Assembly (NCBI GenBank): GCA_045591985.1
Contig: JAZNTV010000103.1
Location: 1 to 51,600, forward strand
DNA length: 51,600 nt
Reading direction: 5' to 3'
Source of the DNA: SIG588 sp045591985
GTDB lineage: Bacteria > Bacillota > Clostridia > Oscillospirales > Acutalibacteraceae
Part shown: positions 48,275 to 51,600 of the stretch, in pieces
Layout: each line of letters opens with the position of its first letter
Numbering within the stretch: position 1 is the stretch's first letter
Notes under the pieces: model-generated
Told to the model about the DNA's origin: nothing
Database searches by the model: none
The model's input: only the letters and a program-made list of their open reading frames with translations
Position numbers and translations under genes: made by a program

Positions 48275-51200
48275 TTACGCTACACTTCCAACCCAGCCAT
48301 AGCCTTGAACTGCCATATCAATGAAGTGATTAAGTAGCAGTTCAGTTTTAACAATAAACACTTCTTTGTCGTAGCTATCGGGAAGGTCAGCGTCCAGTGT
48401 TTCCATAATAGCATTTTTGACCCGAGCCTTAGGTTGTTCACCTCGATACCAATCCACAACGAAAAGGCTGCTTCTATTCTCGTTTAGCTTCTTGAACAGA
48501 TTCTTAGCCGAAAGAATAACCTTTTGTTCCTCGGCCTTGGTCAAGCTCTTGCCCTTTATGAGCAAATCAAAAATTTCAAGTTCTTCCTCGGAGAGACCCA
48601 TCAAATTCGGTCTTTCCGATTCTTTTTTGAGGTCCTCAATCAACTGCAGCAACTGCTCATAATAGTCCTCGTTCTCAGAGCCGCCGGCATTGTAACGATC
48701 AACGATGTTCTTAAACCGAACCGAGAATTTATCACGAGTACAGTTCTTGTCCATCATCTGCTTCAATGCTTCGTCGATAAACGTCTTCAGATCGTCGATT
48801 TCTACAGCCTTATAGGGTGCCACCTTAATTTCGTGCTTTAACTGATCAACGTCAATCTTAGACAGGTCAATAACCTTCGTACCGTGAATAACATACCCTT
48901 CATCGTTATCTTCGGCTTTCTGAGAAATGATACTATTATCCAGAACTTGTCCCATCCTCAGCCGTGCACGCTTGATCTTTTCGTCGTCGATCTGATTATA
49001 AAGCAGTCCGTGCAGGTAAGCGATAGGTGAAAACTTCTTGTTATGCCAACCAAGTTCAAATACTTCAGGCTTTGAAGCGTCATAAAGATTCATCAACGTG
49101 TTGGAAAGCACCTTAAACTTTTCCTTATCGTCATCGTTGGCAACGATAATATTGTACGCTTTACGCAGTTCTTCCATCTTATCGAAGGTGTCATCACCGG
49201 CAATAATAGCATCCAAATCTACCGACAAGGACTTCAGGAACAAGTCAGTTTCAGCAATCGTCTGATCGATCAATTCAAGCAGTCTGTCGATATCCTTTGC
49301 AGGGAATTCCTGCCCGTCATCTCCTGTTGCATACTGGCTGAGGGCCTTCTGCATATACTTAAACACGTTGACATAGTCGACGATAATGCCGCAGGGCTTG
49401 TCGGGGTAAACACGATTTGCGCGGGCAATCGCCTGCATCAGGGTATGCCCCTTCATAGGCTTGTCCAAATACAAGGTGGAAAGGTTCTTCACATCAAAGC
49501 CGGTCAGCCACATGGCGCATACAAAGACGAGTTTCAGCGGGTCGTCGGGGTCTTTATATCTATCCTCGATATCTCTGCCGTCTTTGATTTCGTTCATCTT
49601 AGCGCGATGTGCGGAAATACTAAGGCCCTGAGCAGTAAACTTGGTCTCTTCGTCAGCATCCTCGGAGATAATGACAGCCATCTCCACCGAATCCATAAAA
49701 TTGATAATACCGGTGATGCGGTCGCGTTCTTCCTTGGTTTTGGCAGTGTTGCGTTCTGCAACCAACGCTTTCTTTTCCTCTGCCCAATAGTGCTGCACCT
49801 TATCGTACATTTTGACAGCGGTAAACTTATCTACCGATACCACCATACCCTTACCAAGGAAACCTCTGCGGGGGAAGTGATGGGCGATATCACGGGCAAT
49901 CTTATCCAAGCGGTCTTCGCGCTTGATAACTTCCAAAATGCGAGAAGAAGAGTTTTCAAGCAGGCGTGTTTCGGCTTCGTTCAGATTTTCGTTCTCAATA
50001 ATATCGACTACATCGTCATCGAGGAAATCGTTCTGCAGGCCTACTTCCGGCACACGTCGAGAGTAGAACAACGGCACAGTAGAGCCGTCCTCTACGGACT
50101 GCGCGAAGTTATATTCAGATACATAGTCACCGAACCACTGGTTTGTCAGACGCTTGGAACCCAGCAAAGGAGTACCCGTAAATGCAATAAAGTTCGCATT
50201 GGGCAGAGCGGTTCTCATATTCTCTGCCAAATCCTTATACTGCGTACGGTGTGCCTCGTCGACCATTACGATGATATCATCACGCTCGGTAAGAACGGGA
50301 TATTTCTTGGTCTTATCGTAGCGGAACTTATGTATCAGCGTAAAGACAAAGGATTTATTTGTCTGCAGAAATTCACGGAGCTGCGTGCCGTTTTTCGGTT
50401 GACATTCTTCCTTGTTGCCGATAACCTCGGTGCGCATAAAGTTCTTGTAGATCTGCGTATCGAGATCGTCACGGTCGGTGATCACCAGGAAAGTAAAGTT
50501 GCCCTCTACCTTGCGGCGCACTTTTCGGGCAAACATAACCATTGAGTAGCTTTTACCGGATCCCTGTGTATGCCAAAAGACGCCCAGCTTGCCCTTGAGC
50601 TCTTTGCGGTTCTTTACAGACTCCATCAGATTATTGACTCCCAGGAACTGGTGGTTCTTGGCAATAATCTTGATGGACTTGTTTTCAAACAGGATGAAGT
50701 TCTCAATATAGTCGATAAGCGTTTCTTTGTGCATAAGGCCGTCAACGAAATAGTCAGCAGAAACGCCACTTTCGCTGATTGCTTTGCGGTCGATTCTCTC
50801 GCCCTCTTTTTGTTTCAGCCACTCAAAGAAATAGTCAAAGGTAGCGTTGAACGCACCAAGGCGGGTTTCAAAACCGTTGGAAAGCACACAAATCTGATTG
50901 AACGCAAAGAGGTTGGGAATGTCCTTAATATAGCTTTTTAGGTTCTTGCGGTAGGCTTCCTCCACTTTAACGATACCGTTTTTCAGTTCAATGAACACAA
51001 GGGGTAAACCATTCACAAATACGATAATATCCGGTCTGCGCCAGTTGTACCGGCCCTTGATCCACATCTGGGAAACGGCAGTAAAGGTATTGTTTTCGGG
51101 ATTGTCAAAGTCGATCAGCTTTACAAAGGCAAAATCCTCTTTGCCGTTTTTGAGAACGGGGATCTTTATGTAGTTGCGAATCTTGTTATAGAGCTCATAG

Positions 51201-51481
51201 TTCTTGGAAACAAGGTCAGAATCGGAGAAGTCGGAAGTCAGGTCATTGATTACGGAAGTCAGTTTTTCGGCAGGGATTTCGGGGTTGATACGGCAGAGAG
51301 ATTCCTCAAGAACGCATGGCAAAATGCACTCTGTTTTCGCAGAGCGTCCCGTGCCGTCATTCAAATCCTCCTTTTTGTCGGGTGAAGCATCGCAAACCAC
51401 GATATCATACCCGAATGCAGGCTCTCCTAACTTTTTTAGTATTGCCTGCTCGATCATATCTTCCGTAATAAAATTAGCCAT
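48275..51481 (-). CDS. hsdR: Type I restriction enzyme R subunit
   Basis: HsdR, 1068 residues, complete. The N-terminal PD-(D/E)XK nuclease is at RRPDIIVFVNGLPLVFIELKN (Asp151, Glu165, Lys167). The motor follows, with Walker A TQGSGKS (305-311), DEAH box VDEAHRTQY (408-411), FTGTPLL, a helicase C motif near QAIARANRVYP, and a helical C-terminus that binds the methylase. It cuts unmodified DNA after translocation. HsdM and HsdS are needed for the complex and are not in the window; they should lie upstream, beyond 51600. GGAGGT is seven bases before the ATG. It is cargo of the sigK element. Confidence 0.95.
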   Translation of the reverse strand: MANFITEDMIEQAILKKLGEPAFGYDIVVCDASPDKKEDLNDGTGRSAKTECILPCVLEESLCRINPEIPAEKLTSVINDLTSDFSDSDLVSKNYELYNKIRNYIKIPVLKNGKEDFAFVKLIDFDNPENNTFTAVSQMWIKGRYNWRRPDIIVFVNGLPLVFIELKNGIVKVEEAYRKNLKSYIKDIPNLFAFNQICVLSNGFETRLGAFNATFDYFFEWLKQKEGERIDRKAISESGVSADYFVDGLMHKETLIDYIENFILFENKSIKIIAKNHQFLGVNNLMESVKNRKELKGKLGVFWHTQGSGKSYSMVMFARKVRRKVEGNFTFLVITDRDDLDTQIYKNFMRTEVIGNKEECQPKNGTQLREFLQTNKSFVFTLIHKFRYDKTKKYPVLTERDDIIVMVDEAHRTQYKDLAENMRTALPNANFIAFTGTPLLGSKRLTNQWFGDYVSEYNFAQSVEDGSTVPLFYSRRVPEVGLQNDFLDDDVVDIIENENLNEAETRLLENSSSRILEVIKREDRLDKIARDIAHHFPRRGFLGKGMVVSVDKFTAVKMYDKVQHYWAEEKKALVAERNTAKTKEERDRITGIINFMDSVEMAVIISEDADEETKFTAQGLSISAHRAKMNEIKDGRDIEDRYKDPDDPLKLVFVCAMWLTGFDVKNLSTLYLDKPMKGHTLMQAIARANRVYPDKPCGIIVDYVNVFKYMQKALSQYATGDDGQEFPAKDIDRLLELIDQTIAETDLFLKSLSVDLDAIIAGDDTFDKMEELRKAYNIIVANDDDKEKFKVLSNTLMNLYDASKPEVFELGWHNKKFSPIAYLHGLLYNQIDDEKIKRARLRMGQVLDNSIISQKAEDNDEGYVIHGTKVIDLSKIDVDQLKHEIKVAPYKAVEIDDLKTFIDEALKQMMDKNCTRDKFSVRFKNIVDRYNAGGSENEDYYEQLLQLIEDLKKESERPNLMGLSEEELEIFDLLIKGKSLTKAEEQKVILSAKNLFKKLNENRSSLFVVDWYRGEQPKARVKNAIMETLDADLPDSYDKEVFIVKTELLLNHFIDMAVQGYGWVGSVA

Positions 51482-51496
51482 AATAGACCTCCGTGT

Positions 51497-51600
51497 TTAA
51501 CCGTTTCCGTTACTATGAGTTGATGAATGTTGTGTTTCACCTATCCACGCTAACCATTTTTTCAACATTATACGTGTGCTCGGCAGGGAGCGGTTCTCCT
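51497..51600 (-). CDS. C-terminal end of an unknown protein (partial)
   Basis: An open frame enters from the right edge and ends 15 bases before the hsdR ATG. It encodes about 33 residues, including PSTRIMLKKWLAWIGETQ and a Ser/Asn/Gly-rich end. It may be the end of HsdS or an unrelated gene in the hsd operon; I do not recognise it. The distance to hsdR fits co-transcription. Confidence 0.4.
   Translation of the reverse strand, partial: ENRSLPSTRIMLKKWLAWIGETQHSSTHSNGNG

Larger units (their letters stand above)
44953..51600. mobile_element. Skin-like sigK intervening element, right part of at least 6.6 kb
   Basis: The element starts at the sigK junction and continues past the window end. 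Contents in reading order from the far side: end of an unknown gene, hsdR, a DUF2971 gene, and a large serine recombinase next to the junction, all on the minus strand. The DUF2971 gene is very AT-rich and hsdR moderately so, unlike the GC-rich chromosome on the left. Serine recombinase plus cargo is also the layout of integrative elements in gut Clostridia, so this could be a phage-derived, skin-type or integrative element that chose sigK as its site. Confidence 0.75.

Noticed and set aside
1..51600. CRISPR arrays, tRNA and rRNA genes
   Set aside because: No regular direct repeats with unique spacers, and no cloverleaf or rRNA-like stretches were seen while reading both strands.

Overview
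This window is a chromosomal segment of a GC-rich, probably spore-forming Clostridia bacterium. An Oscillospiraceae/Ruminococcaceae-like gut lineage is my inference. The evidence is Gram-positive gene content and strong GGAGG ribosome sites, sporulation-type genes (a sigK fragment and a SpoVB-like flippase), a secreted dockerin protein, DUF5685/DnaJ and CotH/VTC/DUF4956 clusters, and short dispersed repeats of a kind I associate with these genomes. No rRNA, tRNA or CRISPR array was found.

Layout. 1-1945: nucleoside salvage operon (3' end of deoB, cdd, pdp). 1958-3559: lipoprotein with a C39-like cysteine peptidase domain. 3560-3866: palindrome-rich non-coding stretch. 3867-5329: LiaF-like and DUF4097 envelope proteins. 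5387-5640: dispersed repeats. 5686-6561 (-): EamA transporter. 6923-12623: uvrB-uvrA-trxB. 12734-14696: DUF5685, a J-domain protein and a membrane protein. 14803-17547 (-): modular secreted protein with four paired beta-sandwich units and two dockerins. 17796-21368: CotH, VTC and DUF4956 operon. 21607-23882: MFS transporter and LacI regulator. 23914-25963 (-): prfB and pyridoxamine kinase. 26144-29071: two-permease ABC exporter. 29112-30188 (-): a degenerate-looking MocR regulator with its own inverted-repeat operator.

30256-39762 is a carbohydrate island. It holds an isochorismatase-like hydrolase, rhaD, rhaA and rhaB on the minus strand. Divergently come an 852-residue cytoplasmic double beta-helix protein and a fusion of an XRE helix-turn-helix to an ADP-ribosylglycohydrolase. 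A 5'-truncated GH28-like gene faces them. The likely theme is use of rhamnose-containing pectic oligosaccharides: beta-helix enzymes would release sugars, and rhaBAD turns L-rhamnose into dihydroxyacetone phosphate and L-lactaldehyde. 39959-44558 is a housekeeping operon: lepA, hemW and a MurJ/SpoVB-like flippase.

The most striking feature is at the right end. From 44592 on the minus strand there is only the C-terminal half of the mother-cell sigma factor SigK. It is cut exactly at the Asn-Glu-Ile of its conserved region, at an AATGA pentamer. Directly upstream lies a large serine recombinase whose stop codon is inside that pentamer. Behind it are a DUF2971 protein and a type I restriction HsdR subunit, all AT-richer than the chromosome. 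This looks like a skin-type (sigK intervening) element carrying a restriction/defence cargo. It runs past the window end, and the 5' half of sigK is expected beyond it.
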